Position numbers and translations under genes: made by a program
The notes under the pieces: model-generated
Told to the model about the DNA's origin: nothing
The model's input: only the letters and a program-made list of their open reading frames with translations
Databases searched by the model: none
Part shown: positions 35,186-43,492 of the stretch, in pieces
Numbering within the stretch: position 1 is the stretch's first letter
How the letters are laid out: every line of letters begins with the position of its first letter
Origin: Poriferisodalis sp965204125
GTDB lineage: Bacteria; Actinomycetota; Acidimicrobiia; Acidimicrobiales; Poriferisodalaceae
Assembly (NCBI RefSeq): GCF_965204125.1
Contig: NZ_OZ241968.1
Coordinates: forward strand, 2,914,001 to 2,978,000
Direction: 5' to 3'
DNA: 64,000 nucleotides

Positions 35186-36628
35186 TCAGGCTGCGGCTGC
35201 TGGATCGGAGTCTGTGGTGATGGCCGGGTCAGGTAGCCGGACGTGATCTCGGCTGGGTGATGCCGTGGGGTCTCGACCGGATGGTTCGGTAGGTGCAGGC
35301 GGGCTGGGTTGGCCGCCGGGGGGTGCTCGTCGTGGTCGGCCGCCGGGTGGTGTTTCGATGGGCCAGTGGCGTTGGTGATGGTCAAGGTGGCAGGGTTCGC
35401 ACAGGTTGGCGAGGTTCGGAATGTCGGTGTTCCCGCCATCTTCGAAGTAGTCGATGTGGTGGGCGTGGCATTGCTCGGAGTGGGTGGCGCACGCGATGCA
35501 GCCGCCGTCGCGGATGGCCAGGATGATCCGTTGCGCCTCGGACGCGCTGCGGACTCGGCCCAAGGCGAGTTGGCTCCAGTCGCTGTTGAAGATGGCCGGA
35601 AGGATCTTGGCGTCGGCGGCGAGCTCGGCAAGCTGATTCGCCGAGATAGGCGTGCCGTCATCGAGCCGAGGGTTGGCGAGCTGCCCGGAGACGCTGTCAT
35701 AGTCGGCGGCAATCACCAAGCTGGCGCCGGGACGTTGGCGACCCAGGATCAGATCGCACAGGGCGTCGGCGTTGCGCTGAGGGAACGTGTCCTCGGCCGA
35801 GTCGTCGCGCTGGCGCACGGCGCGCTCGGCCGCAGCGAGCTGCATGCTGATTTGGCGGCCGACGAGGTAGTCGAGATCGGCGTTCAGGTGCCACATGCCG
35901 TCGTCGCCCAGCCGCATCGAGCAGCGCCGCTGGTGCCGTTGGAGGGCAAGCTCGGCGTCAGCGGGCTCAACGGTTCCCCCTGGGGTTGCCGCAGCGGCTT
36001 CCGCAGCAAGGTCGGCGTAGACCTGCTCGCTCTCATAGGCCAGGGAGTGGCGGGCCACCACATCTGACGGATAGGCACGGCACAGCCCCAAGAAGTCGGA
36101 CTCGCCGCGGCGGTGGGTCTTGGGAGTCTCCCGGGCGATCACTTTGGCATGGGACATGTGGATCTCGCCGGCCGCCAGCGCATCGAGCGTGTCTCCCAAG
36201 GAGTGCTCGGCGAGCGATTCGGCGAGCCGGGCTTCGCTGCGAGCTTGCGCGCCATTCATGCGCGTGTACTCGCGCAGCTGCCACGCAGCAGACTGCGCTC
36301 CGTCTCGGGACACCAGCTCGCCGACCGCCGCCAGATACTCCGCCTCGATGCGGGACCGCTCCGCCGTCAGCTTGACGACACGGTCCAACAGATCGCTGTC
36401 GGTCAGCGACTCCAGCCCCAACCTCGCCGCACACTGCGCCTCAATGAACGGGCCGCGCTCGGCGCCCCGAGCACCGGCCCGGACCTCGGCAGCCTCACGG
36501 TTGAGTTCGGCCCAGTCCGGCTCGTCACCTCCCGACTCTGCGGGATCGTCAGATCGACCGACCGGATGCACTTCAGGCACGGCAACACGGCTGCCGGCAC
36601 GGTGCTCGAAGCGCAACTCGGTGAACAT
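35186..36628 (-). CDS. DUF222 / 13E12-repeat HNH endonuclease
   Basis: A 480-residue protein typical of the actinobacterial 13E12 repeat family. A helical DUF222 region covers most of it, then a zinc-knuckle HNH module: CIACATHSEQCHAHHIDYF, N in NLANLCEPCHLDHH. The C-terminal 60 residues are Pro-rich and disordered. Several mycobacterial 13E12 members are DNA-damage inducible via LexA. ATG 36628 is fixed by a good promoter whose -10 ends 6 nt upstream. It probably nicks or cuts DNA; target and purpose are not known. Confidence 0.88.
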   Translation of the reverse strand: MFTELRFEHRAGSRVAVPEVHPVGRSDDPAESGGDEPDWAELNREAAEVRAGARGAERGPFIEAQCAARLGLESLTDSDLLDRVVKLTAERSRIEAEYLAAVGELVSRDGAQSAAWQLREYTRMNGAQARSEARLAESLAEHSLGDTLDALAAGEIHMSHAKVIARETPKTHRRGESDFLGLCRAYPSDVVARHSLAYESEQVYADLAAEAAAATPGGTVEPADAELALQRHQRRCSMRLGDDGMWHLNADLDYLVGRQISMQLAAAERAVRQRDDSAEDTFPQRNADALCDLILGRQRPGASLVIAADYDSVSGQLANPRLDDGTPISANQLAELAADAKILPAIFNSDWSQLALGRVRSASEAQRIILAIRDGGCIACATHSEQCHAHHIDYFEDGGNTDIPNLANLCEPCHLDHHQRHWPIETPPGGRPRRAPPGGQPSPPAPTEPSGRDPTASPSRDHVRLPDPAITTDSDPAAAA

Positions 36629-36634
36629 GAGACG

Positions 36635-36668
36635 AGTATACACACAAATGTTCGTACAAACAAACATT
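36635..36668 (-). promoter_or_regulatory. Promoter with operator-like dyad for the HNH nuclease gene
   Basis: Read on the minus strand: -35 TTGTTT (36663-36658), 17-bp spacer, -10 TATACT (36640-36635), then 6 nt to the ATG, giving a leaderless mRNA. The spacer holds a 12-bp near-palindrome GTTTGTACGAAC, and a wider dyad AATGTT/AACATT flanks the -35. CGAAC-ATTT-GTGTG partly matches the actinobacterial LexA box CGAACN4GTTCG. The region is much AT-richer than its surroundings. Confidence 0.6.
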
Positions 36669-37140
36669 CGCGCGCATCCGAATCTCCTCGTTTCGATGTC
36701 GGCAATCGGGTCGGAGTACCGCTGAGCAGCTGCGGGCCTACTGAATCAGGGAACAACCCACCTGCGCACCTGGTCACAAATGGAACGTGCACGACCAACC
36801 GTCCGGTTGCATGGCCGCTTGCAACACGGGCGGCCTGAGCGCATTCCCGCAGCCCAGATCAAGCAGCAATGTGACGGTGTCGCCGTCGACTCCGGGGGGG
36901 GTGGCTACTTCCCTGAGTCTTGGCGGGGCCGCCTGGCTTCGGAGCGGACAGCCCGCGATGGGTCCGCCTGATCGGCCTCGATCTGTGCCACCAGCTCAGG
37001 ATTGCGCAACAACGCCGCCTCACGCGCCGACATCACGACAGCCGGCGTGGGCGGTTGGGTGTCATCGGTCTCGTCATCCACGGACCAATTGCTGCCACGC
37101 CGACAACGGCGGAAGGCCGACCGCACTCGCAGAGCGGACC
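36669..37140. other. Intergenic region between divergent HNH and mcrB genes
   Basis: The gap between the HNH start and the mcrB start is 550 bp; the ends hold the two promoters and this is the middle. I see no convincing gene. A minus-strand frame ending at 36905 contains a protein-like 42-codon stretch from ATG 37033 (MSAREAALLRNPELVAQIEA), possibly a decayed gene end. A G8 run is at about 36895. Confidence 0.5.
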
Positions 37141-37171
37141 CTGACAGCGTGTCGCACCCTCGCAGTAGCTT
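37141..37171 (+). promoter_or_regulatory. Putative mcrBC promoter
   Basis: CTGACA (37141-37146) and TAGCTT (37166-37171) are separated by 19 bp. The -10 ends 7 nt before the mcrB ATG, with no ribosome binding site, consistent with a leaderless transcript like several others here. The spacer is longer than optimal. Confidence 0.4.
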
Positions 37172-37178
37172 CGCCGCC

Positions 37179-39692
37179 ATGAACGACGAGCAGGTTTGGA
37201 TGCAACGCCTAGGTGCATTTCTTGACCATGTGCAGGACACTGCCAATGCAACGGACCCGGCCGGGCTCATCGGGAACCTTCGAAGTGTTGTGAACCGTTG
37301 GATCCCGTATGCACTCGGCCAGCAGGCCCGTCCTGATGAACGAAACGAACCGCTCTTGACGGAGTGGGTGACGAGGGTGCTCGATCTCCAAATCAAACCT
37401 CAGGGGGATTATCGGTCACGCGTCCGACGGTGGTGGAGATGGTGTGAGGGCAGTTCAGCGGTGACAGAGTTGCCCAACTGCTGGGTCGTACGGGCAGGGC
37501 GCGAGGGCGAGGCTGTCGAGCACAACCTCCGTAACGACGTCGTCACTATCGCCTGGGCCGGGTGGGGCGATTGGAGCGGCGTCGAGGGTTGCGAATCCCG
37601 TGATGCGCTCAGGGACTTCATCGACGAGCGGTTTGGGGATCTGTCCGAGAATGACCGGCAGAGCGCCCTCACGCAGATATGGGCGTTCGGCGGCAGAATC
37701 AAGGCAGGCGACCTCGTCGTGATGCCAATGAAGGGGACGGACGGTAACCCGATCGCTGTCGGCCGGGTCGACGGCTCATTCGAATACGACCGCAGCCAAC
37801 CGGATCATTTGCAGAAGCGCCGAAGGGTCACTTGGCTGAGAACCGGAATTGAGCGCGATGTCATCAGGCAGGATCTCCTGTACTCGATGGACAGTTCGGG
37901 GACTGTCTTCGGCCTTCGCACGCGTGATGCGGCGTACCGAGTCCGCTATATCGCAGAACACGGTGTCGATCCCGGCCCTCAAGATGCGGAGGCGCCGGCC
38001 GACCAGGACCAGTCGGTGCGGCTTGCGCAGTTGGTGGCTGAGTTTCGCGCCACCGGCTATCCCAGCGATGATGATCACCAGCACGAGCTAGCGCGAGCCG
38101 AGTTCGAGCAGATTCTGAGGTCGCTACCAGAAACCGCTCATGACGAACGCGAGGCGGTCAAGGCGGTGTGGAACCCTGCTGAGTTCGACTACGGCAGCGT
38201 GGGGTATGCAGGCGCGGGCGCCAACAAGCTCGTCAACAAGGCATCCGCGCAAGATTGGCCTCTGATTCGTAGCGAGTTAGCCGAAGTGTGCTTCGGCAGC
38301 GATGACGAGGCCACGCGACTTGATCGAGCCGCAGCGTCCGGAGTCCTGAGTGGCGTGCGGTACGTGACTGGGACGCGTTTGCTTGCAATCTGTCAGCCGC
38401 GCGACATCATCCCGATCTACCTATTGCGCAAGAGCCGCAAGTACCCGGGCGTGATCGACATGATCGAGGTCCTTGACCGATTGGGTCTCATTGGCGAGGA
38501 CGATCAGCAGGGGGTTCACGAACTGCTCTCGCTTCCAACGGCGGGCCTGAACTCGGGGGCAGTGGTGATGCGGGCCAACGACCTGCTGCTGGACACGCTG
38601 CGTCCGCACTTTTCTGACAACGTCGATGTCGACACATGGGGAATGTCCAAGTTCCTCTACTGGGTAATGGAGCGGCACCCGAACGACGACGAGCCGGACG
38701 AACCATGGATCGACGAAGTCGACCTAGCGGTTCTGGCCGACGACCTGCTGTGCGACGTGGGATTCCTCAAGGACATCGTGGCGCTCTTGGAGGACAAGGG
38801 GCAGGTGATTCTCTATGGACCGCCCGGGACGGGCAAGACCCACTTCGCGGGAGAGCTCGCCTGGAAACTGACGGAATACGGCGACGACGAGGTCCACGAG
38901 GGGTACTCGTTGGTGCAGTTTCACCCGGCGTACTCCTACGAGGACTTCTTCGAGGGGTTCCGACCTCAAGTCGATGAGGACGGACGGATGACCTACAAGC
39001 TCACGCCGGGGCCGTTGGTTCGGCTCGCCGAGCGCGCGGAAGAACATTCAGACGAGTTGCACGTCATGGTCATCGACGAGATCAACCGGGCGAATCTGCC
39101 CAGAGTGCTAGGCGAACTGCTGTACCTACTGGAGTACCGCACAGAGCCGATCCAGACCCAGTACCGACCGGAGGAGGACTTCTCGCTGCCTGAGAACCTG
39201 TGGTTCATCGGCACGATGAACACGGCAGACCGCTCGATCGCGCTGATTGACGCTGCTATGCGGCGGCGGTTCCACTTTGTGCCGTTCTTCCCAGATCGTG
39301 AGCCGACGGCGGGGCTGCTGCGGAGGTGGTACGAGGACAAGGAGCTCGAACAGGATTGGGTGGCTGACCTGCTCGATGCGGTCAACGAACGGCTCCGGGC
39401 CGATCTTGGAGGCGACTACATGCTGATCGGGCCGAGCCACTTCATGAAGCAAGACCTGGACGAGAACGGCTTGCGGCGAATCTGGGAATACAACATTGAA
39501 CCGCTCATCGAGGACCAGTTCTTCGGTCGGCAGGTGGTGATCGACAGCTATCGGTTCGGCGAGGTCTGGAGGCGCGATGGCCCCGGTGCGGCCGTGCCGG
39601 CCTCGGATATGGGAACGTCCGACGGATCCGGTGAGGAAGCTGAGCCCGCATCCAACCACGATGAGAGCCCTGAAAGCCACGGCGACTCGTAG
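37179..39692 (+). CDS. mcrB: McrB-like GTPase subunit of a type IV restriction system
   Basis: An 837-residue AAA+ motor that would translocate DNA and drive the McrC nuclease. The C-terminal half has Walker A GPPGTGKT (547-554), Walker B VMVIDEINR (from 629) and the McrB-type NTAD motif in TMNTADRS (681-684) followed by RRRFHF. The N-terminus has a helical stretch, then an EVE/PUA-like fold at about 101-235 (CWVVRAGREGE, IKAGDLVVMPM, AVGRVDGSFEY), a plausible modified-base reader, then a helical linker. ATG 37179 is preferred; the frame is open upstream but less protein-like. It directly precedes mcrC. Confidence 0.88.
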   Translation: MNDEQVWMQRLGAFLDHVQDTANATDPAGLIGNLRSVVNRWIPYALGQQARPDERNEPLLTEWVTRVLDLQIKPQGDYRSRVRRWWRWCEGSSAVTELPNCWVVRAGREGEAVEHNLRNDVVTIAWAGWGDWSGVEGCESRDALRDFIDERFGDLSENDRQSALTQIWAFGGRIKAGDLVVMPMKGTDGNPIAVGRVDGSFEYDRSQPDHLQKRRRVTWLRTGIERDVIRQDLLYSMDSSGTVFGLRTRDAAYRVRYIAEHGVDPGPQDAEAPADQDQSVRLAQLVAEFRATGYPSDDDHQHELARAEFEQILRSLPETAHDEREAVKAVWNPAEFDYGSVGYAGAGANKLVNKASAQDWPLIRSELAEVCFGSDDEATRLDRAAASGVLSGVRYVTGTRLLAICQPRDIIPIYLLRKSRKYPGVIDMIEVLDRLGLIGEDDQQGVHELLSLPTAGLNSGAVVMRANDLLLDTLRPHFSDNVDVDTWGMSKFLYWVMERHPNDDEPDEPWIDEVDLAVLADDLLCDVGFLKDIVALLEDKGQVILYGPPGTGKTHFAGELAWKLTEYGDDEVHEGYSLVQFHPAYSYEDFFEGFRPQVDEDGRMTYKLTPGPLVRLAERAEEHSDELHVMVIDEINRANLPRVLGELLYLLEYRTEPIQTQYRPEEDFSLPENLWFIGTMNTADRSIALIDAAMRRRFHFVPFFPDREPTAGLLRRWYEDKELEQDWVADLLDAVNERLRADLGGDYMLIGPSHFMKQDLDENGLRRIWEYNIEPLIEDQFFGRQVVIDSYRFGEVWRRDGPGAAVPASDMGTSDGSGEEAEPASNHDESPESHGDS

Positions 39693-41015
39693 ATGTCGGT
39701 CGTCGATAGTTCGGTGAGGCCGGATGTCTCCGAGATGGTTCCCGAGTTGGGCGGGGAACAGCAGATCGTGCTCCACGAGTGGAGCACCGAACGTTGGCAA
39801 CTCGATGACGGGATGGCGCGTTGCCTCGGGGAGACGCCGTGGGTTTCGGTGGCGACTGACCAAGAGCCTGGGTGGTGGAAGGTTTCAACCCGGCAGTGGG
39901 TAGGTGGGTTCTCGCTGGGTGATCTGCGGGTCATCGTTCGTCCGAAGATCAAGCCCGAGAACTTGTTCTTACTGCTGGAAGTGGGGTTGCCGTCTGAGGC
40001 TTGGCGGGCCGAAGCGATCGACTACGCAACCAACGACGAGCTGCTGCCGGCGCTGGTTTCGTTCTTCGCACGCACCGCCGAAACCACGCTGGCACGTGGG
40101 CTGTTCCATCACTACCGGCACGAGGAGGACGACTTGCTTGCGCTGCGGGGACGCATCGACTTCGTGCGACAGTTCCGGCGGGGCGGGGTACTGGTGCCGA
40201 TGGCCTGCTCTTGGGATGACTTCACCGCCGATGTCGACGAGAACCGCTGCCTGACTGCGGCAATTCGGTTGGCGCTGCGTGTGCCCGACGTACCACACGA
40301 CGATCGGCGGCGGCTTCGCCGGCTGCTCGCAGCGCTCGACGGCGTGGCGGAACCGACAGCGACGGTGGCGCTGGATCGTCTCGACCGCATCCAATACACC
40401 CGGCTCAACGAGCACTATCGGCCCGCATTGCGGCTGGCCCGGCTGATCCTGGCTAACTGCACCCTGCAAGACCAACACGGCGACACTGCGGCGTCGGCGT
40501 TCATGTTGGACATGAATCAGCTCTTCGAAGACTTCATCACCGCTCGCTTGCAGCGCGCATTGCGCGGGCAGCTCGAAGTCAAGGCCCAGAGCCGACCTCA
40601 CCTCGACGTCGAGAAGCGCGTCGAGATCAGACCGGATCTCACCTTTCTCCATCATGGCGAGACCATTGGAGTGGCCGATCTCAAGTACAAGCTCACGGAC
40701 GGCGACTCGAGTGCGGCGGACACCGGCGGACCTCTCGCCCGGCACGGCGATTACTACCAACTGCTGGCCTACACGACGGCGCTCAAGCTGACAGAAGGCA
40801 CCCTCATCTACTGCGCCGACGCGAACGAAGACGCATCCGTCGAGCAGCAGTTCCCAAACGAATCGTTGGCCACGTCAACGATCACGATTCGACACGCGGG
40901 TACGAGACTTCACGCCGTCGCCATCAACCTGTCAGGCAGCCCCAGCGACATTGATGGCCAGATCGCCGCACTCGCCGAACATCTCGTCGAGACGTCGGGC
41001 ACGTCAGTCAGTTGA
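39693..41015 (+). CDS. mcrC: McrC-like nuclease subunit of a type IV restriction system
   Basis: A 440-residue partner of McrB. The N-terminal half is the McrB-binding region. The C-terminal PD-(D/E)xK nuclease core is seen as RPD (Asp315) and VADLKYK (Asp329, Lys331). The ATG follows the mcrB stop with no gap, so expression is coupled. The pair should cut incoming DNA carrying modified cytosines or another mark chosen by the N-terminal domain of McrB. Its 3' end overlaps the tail of the convergent yihY gene by 12 bp. Confidence 0.87.
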   Translation: MSVVDSSVRPDVSEMVPELGGEQQIVLHEWSTERWQLDDGMARCLGETPWVSVATDQEPGWWKVSTRQWVGGFSLGDLRVIVRPKIKPENLFLLLEVGLPSEAWRAEAIDYATNDELLPALVSFFARTAETTLARGLFHHYRHEEDDLLALRGRIDFVRQFRRGGVLVPMACSWDDFTADVDENRCLTAAIRLALRVPDVPHDDRRRLRRLLAALDGVAEPTATVALDRLDRIQYTRLNEHYRPALRLARLILANCTLQDQHGDTAASAFMLDMNQLFEDFITARLQRALRGQLEVKAQSRPHLDVEKRVEIRPDLTFLHHGETIGVADLKYKLTDGDSSAADTGGPLARHGDYYQLLAYTTALKLTEGTLIYCADANEDASVEQQFPNESLATSTITIRHAGTRLHAVAINLSGSPSDIDGQIAALAEHLVETSGTSVS

Positions 41016-41906
41016 GGACGCGCCGGACGGGCGATGTCGGTCGAGGAGGCTGTTGAGCTGGGCGCCGGCGAGGAGGCCCATGGCGAGCAGGTAGAGCCAC
41101 AGCAGCAGGCTGAGGGCGCCGCCGAGCAGGCCAAAGACGGCGTTGACGCCGTTCGAGGCGAGCTGCAAGTAGGCACCGAACCCGCCGGATACGGCCAGCC
41201 ACCACACCGTCGCCAGCAGGGCTCCCGGGACTTCTCGTCGCCAGGTGAGCTTGTGGCGCGGGGCGATCCGGTACACCGTTGCCGCCCACGCCACGACTGC
41301 CAGGAAGACGACGGGCCACCGGAGCCAGTCCCACGCCGTGCTGAACGAGCTTCCAGCGCCCAGTCGGCCAGCCAGCTCGGAGCCGCCGCCGAACAGCGGC
41401 CCCACGACCACCATCGTCGCCACCACGACGGCGACCACCAACGTCAGAAATGTCAGGGCGAAGCCCACGAAGCGGGTCGACAGCCAGCTGCGAGCGCCGT
41501 GGTGGCCGCGGGTCACGTTCAAGGCACGCACCACGGCGATGAAGCCGCGCGACGACGCATAGGCAGCCACGACGATGCCGACGGTCACGACCCGTGCGTC
41601 GGAGCGATCGAAGAGATCGGCGACCGTGGCGTCGAGCGTATTCTGGTCTCCGAAGGTGTCGCTGATCCGTTGCAGCAGCCAATCCTCGGTGCCGGATGCC
41701 GCGCTCTGGCCGATCAGCACGTCGAGCGATCCCAGCAGCGCTGCGAACACGATGACGGCGGGGAAGAGCCCCAGGAGGGCGAAGAACGCAATCTCGGCGG
41801 AGAGCCCGGCGATGCGGTGCTGAGCCCAGTCCTGGCGGACCTCGTTGGCGATATTCAGGGCGCTGCGACTCAGCTTGCGGAGCCTCGATGTAGGGCTCGC
41901 TGGCAC
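41004..41906 (-). CDS. YihY/BrkB-family membrane protein
   Basis: A 300-residue protein with six predicted membrane segments and the family signature GLSAEIAFFALLGLFPAVIVFAALLG. The C-terminal stretch LLWLYLLAMGLLAGAQLNSLL is also typical. The family is widespread, was once annotated as ribonuclease BN by mistake, and its function is unsettled; transport or membrane homeostasis is likely. A GTG start is used. The gene is monocistronic. Confidence 0.87.
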   Translation of the reverse strand: MPASPTSRLRKLSRSALNIANEVRQDWAQHRIAGLSAEIAFFALLGLFPAVIVFAALLGSLDVLIGQSAASGTEDWLLQRISDTFGDQNTLDATVADLFDRSDARVVTVGIVVAAYASSRGFIAVVRALNVTRGHHGARSWLSTRFVGFALTFLTLVVAVVVATMVVVGPLFGGGSELAGRLGAGSSFSTAWDWLRWPVVFLAVVAWAATVYRIAPRHKLTWRREVPGALLATVWWLAVSGGFGAYLQLASNGVNAVFGLLGGALSLLLWLYLLAMGLLAGAQLNSLLDRHRPSGASSTD

Positions 41907-41977
41907 GGGGGGATTCTCCGGCGAGTGAGGCCGCGCTGCAGCGTCGGCCGTGCTATTCGAATCGGCGTGCTCGCTGT

Positions 41978-43486
41978 TCAGGGGGAGTCAGCCTTCACCA
42001 GATCGGCGGCCCGGGCGACCAAGCCGTTGCGGTCGATCTTGGCGGTCGAGGCCAGCGGGATCTCGTCAACGATCCACACGTGGCGGGGATGGGCGTACGC
42101 GGGGCCGTTCGCGAGCGCGTACTGCTTGACATCGTCCACCGTGAGCGTGTGGCCGGGCTCGGCACGCACGAACGCTGCTGGCAGCTGGCCCTTTAGCTCG
42201 TCGGGCACCGGGACCACGACGGCCTGGTGCACCGCGGCGTGCTTTTCGAGCATCTGCTCCACGGCATCGGGGTAGATGTTCTCGCCGGCACAAACGAACA
42301 TGTCGTCTACGCGGCCCACGAAGTAGTACCAGCCGTCCTCGTCGCGAGTCATGAGGTCGCCCGTGTGGTACCAGCCGTCGGTGAGACGCTCGGCGGTGAC
42401 ATCGGGCAGGTTGTGGTAGCCGGTCATGACACCGGGTGAGCGCACCCACAGCTCGCCGGCGTCAGCGTCCTCGCCCGTGTTGGGGTCGACCAGCCGCAAC
42501 TCCACCTTGGGGTGCTGGTGGCCGACGGAGATCTTGGGCCTGGGCTTGCCTTCGGGGTGGGGACCGAACTCGAGCACCGCCTCGGTGGTGCCGTACCCGT
42601 TGGAGACAACCGCCTGTGGGAGCAAACGCTGCACGTCGTCGTACAGGGCCTCAGTCAGGGGCGCCGAGCCGATGAAAGCCCTCTGTACTGACGACAAGTC
42701 CGGCATCTCCTGACCAGCTGCGACACGAGAGGCGATCTCGGCGGTGACGAGGGCGAACATCGTCGGCACGCCCGAGCACATGGTGACCCGGTGGGACTCG
42801 ATGGCCTCGATGTAGCCCGAAGCCGTGAAGCCCGGAAGGAGCACCACCGTGCCGCCATTTGCGAACGCCAGCTTGGAGGACATCGAAGCGTTCTTGTGGT
42901 ACAGCGGGGCTGAGACCAGCATCACCTCGCCCGGCATCGCGGCGCCGTACTCCAGCACCGTGAAGGTGATGTTGCGGTGCGTCAGCAGGACGCCCTTGGG
43001 CCGCCCGGTAGAGCCTGAGGTGTAGATCTGCACGGCGACGTCGTCGTCGTCCACATCGGCGACCGCGGTGAGGGGATCGGCGGCGACAAGGGCGCCCCAT
43101 TCGGGTGTGCCGATGATGATGTGGGGCATGTCGGGTGGTACGAGCGGTGCGTGCTCGGCATCGGAGATGACCAGTCGCACGTCGGCGTCGTCGAGGATGT
43201 ATGCCTGCGTCTCCGCGGGAAGCCGGGTGTTGAGCGGCACGAAGACCAGCCCCGCAGCGGGCGCCCCGAACATCACGTCGTAGTACTGGCCGCAGTTGGC
43301 AGCGAGCAGACCGACGCGGGTGAACGGCGCCAGGCCGCGGGCAGCGAGGCCCGCCCCGCAGCGCAGAGCTCGTTCTCGCAGCGCAGACGCGGTGACCCGC
43401 TCGGGCGGTGTGGCTGAGCGGTCGATCAGCACGACGGCGTCGTCGTGCGGGAAACGCTCGAGCAGTTGAGCGACGTTCATCGCCAT
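41978..43486 (-). CDS. Acyl-CoA synthetase / AMP-dependent ligase
   Basis: A 502-residue ANL-superfamily enzyme that adenylates a carboxylic acid and transfers it to CoA. The phosphate loop is YTSGSTGRPKGVLLTHRN, then GYGTTEA, YHTGDLMTRDEDGWYYFVGR and the C-terminal catalytic Lys in STAKIDRNG. Acid specificity (medium/long-chain or aromatic) is not readable. A second ATG 6 bp downstream is equally possible. It follows the molybdopterin oxidoreductase gene by 6 bp in the same direction. Confidence 0.9.
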   Translation of the reverse strand: MAMNVAQLLERFPHDDAVVLIDRSATPPERVTASALRERALRCGAGLAARGLAPFTRVGLLAANCGQYYDVMFGAPAAGLVFVPLNTRLPAETQAYILDDADVRLVISDAEHAPLVPPDMPHIIIGTPEWGALVAADPLTAVADVDDDDVAVQIYTSGSTGRPKGVLLTHRNITFTVLEYGAAMPGEVMLVSAPLYHKNASMSSKLAFANGGTVVLLPGFTASGYIEAIESHRVTMCSGVPTMFALVTAEIASRVAAGQEMPDLSSVQRAFIGSAPLTEALYDDVQRLLPQAVVSNGYGTTEAVLEFGPHPEGKPRPKISVGHQHPKVELRLVDPNTGEDADAGELWVRSPGVMTGYHNLPDVTAERLTDGWYHTGDLMTRDEDGWYYFVGRVDDMFVCAGENIYPDAVEQMLEKHAAVHQAVVVPVPDELKGQLPAAFVRAEPGHTLTVDDVKQYALANGPAYAHPRHVWIVDEIPLASTAKIDRNGLVARAADLVKADSP

Positions 43487-43492
43487 CGCAGG

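Noticed and set aside
35063..35236. 57-codon plus-strand frame (MPRQQPSNISNYLAHGSVPI...)
   Set aside because: Its first half looks protein-like, but it overlaps the end of the HNH gene, has no ribosome binding site and no recognisable relative.
36905..37033. 42-codon minus-strand frame in the mcrB-HNH gap
   Set aside because: Plausible composition but too short, without promoter or domain; at most a gene remnant.
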